A stretch of DNA of 8,143 bases, taken from Acidimicrobiia bacterium. Its GTDB lineage: Bacteria; Actinomycetota; Acidimicrobiia; Spongiisociales; JAENVV01. Of the stretch, positions 6,789 through 8,143 are shown in pieces. The notes under the pieces were generated by a model, which was given only the letters and a program-made list of their open reading frames with translations, had not been told where the DNA came from and made no database searches. The stretch covers positions 990,691 to 998,833 of the forward strand of contig CP070681.1 in the NCBI GenBank assembly GCA_020352575.1, written 5' to 3'. A program made the position numbers and the translations under genes. Each line of letters begins with the position of its first letter. Within the stretch, counting starts at the first letter, position 1.

Positions 6789-6789
<1 letters not shown>
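5257..6789 (-). CDS. nuoM: NADH-quinone oxidoreductase subunit M
   Basis: Second antiporter-like proton-pumping subunit of complex I, 510 residues, normal length, about 14 helices. Diagnostic stretches: FFVFFELVLVPMYFIIGIWG (134-153) with Glu139, the key Glu of the family; [20 protein letters not shown] (222-241) with Lys225; APTAGSVLLAGVLLKMGTYG (242-261) with Lys256; KKLVAYSSVSHLGFIVLG (303-320); GINHGLSTGALFLLVGMLYE (336-355), the typical NuoM helix with His339; and GLPGLNGFVGEFLIL (388-402) with Glu398, which replaces the Lys of the NuoL and NuoN lines. The ATG at 6789 forms a TGATG junction with the nuoL stop. The C-terminal tail (about 480-510) is acidic and reads on past the nuoN start. 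No anomaly is seen. Confidence 0.97.
5270..5275 (-). promoter_or_regulatory. Ribosome binding site of nuoN inside nuoM
   Basis: GGGAGG on the minus strand, 5 bases before the nuoN ATG at 5264. It fixes that start despite the 8-bp overlap with nuoM. Confidence 0.7.

Positions 6790-8143
<1,354 letters not shown>

Overview
This window is high-GC bacterial DNA, roughly two thirds G+C by eye, packed with respiratory genes. GTG starts, TANNNT-type -10 elements, an apparently leaderless gene and tight gene overlaps suggest an actinobacterium, perhaps of the Acidimicrobiia type. That placement is an inference: there is no rRNA or marker gene here.

Left end (1-1128, minus strand). Three overlapping genes encode a B-type (ba3-like) heme-copper cytochrome c oxidase. 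In transcription order they are a 50-residue one-helix subunit IIa (cbaD), the CuA subunit II (cbaB) and the N-terminal 167 residues of subunit I (cbaA, cut by the window edge). The order and short overlaps match the Thermus cba operon.

Middle (1129-3125). A 158-bp divergent promoter region separates the oxidase operon from a plus-strand TauE/SafE-family permease, which looks leaderless. The permease converges on, and overlaps by 159 bp, a minus-strand gene for a secreted or membrane-anchored protein with a bactofilin-like beta-helix, several membrane helices and an acidic tail. The whole acidic tail is the codon-by-codon reverse complement of the permease's last helices.

Right part (3159-8143, minus strand). 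This is the 3' end of a complex I (nuo) operon: nuoL (5' end off the window), nuoM and nuoN, joined by 1-bp and 8-bp overlaps. Directly after the nuoN stop codon, with no intervening base and in the same frame, comes a 204-residue protein resembling organomercurial lyase (MerB), with its catalytic Cys/Asp/Cys residues apparently kept. The beta-helix membrane protein follows 33 bp later, again in the same frame. The likely transcript is therefore nuoL-nuoM-nuoN-merB-like-bactofilin-like.

Together the window holds the proton-pumping arm of NADH dehydrogenase and a high-affinity terminal oxidase, the two ends of an aerobic electron transport chain, with three accessory genes between them. The most unusual features are the MerB-like gene at the end of the nuo operon and the mirror-image overlap of the permease and beta-helix genes. 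I saw no tRNA, rRNA, CRISPR array, insertion sequence or long repeat, and no gene-free stretch above 300 bases.
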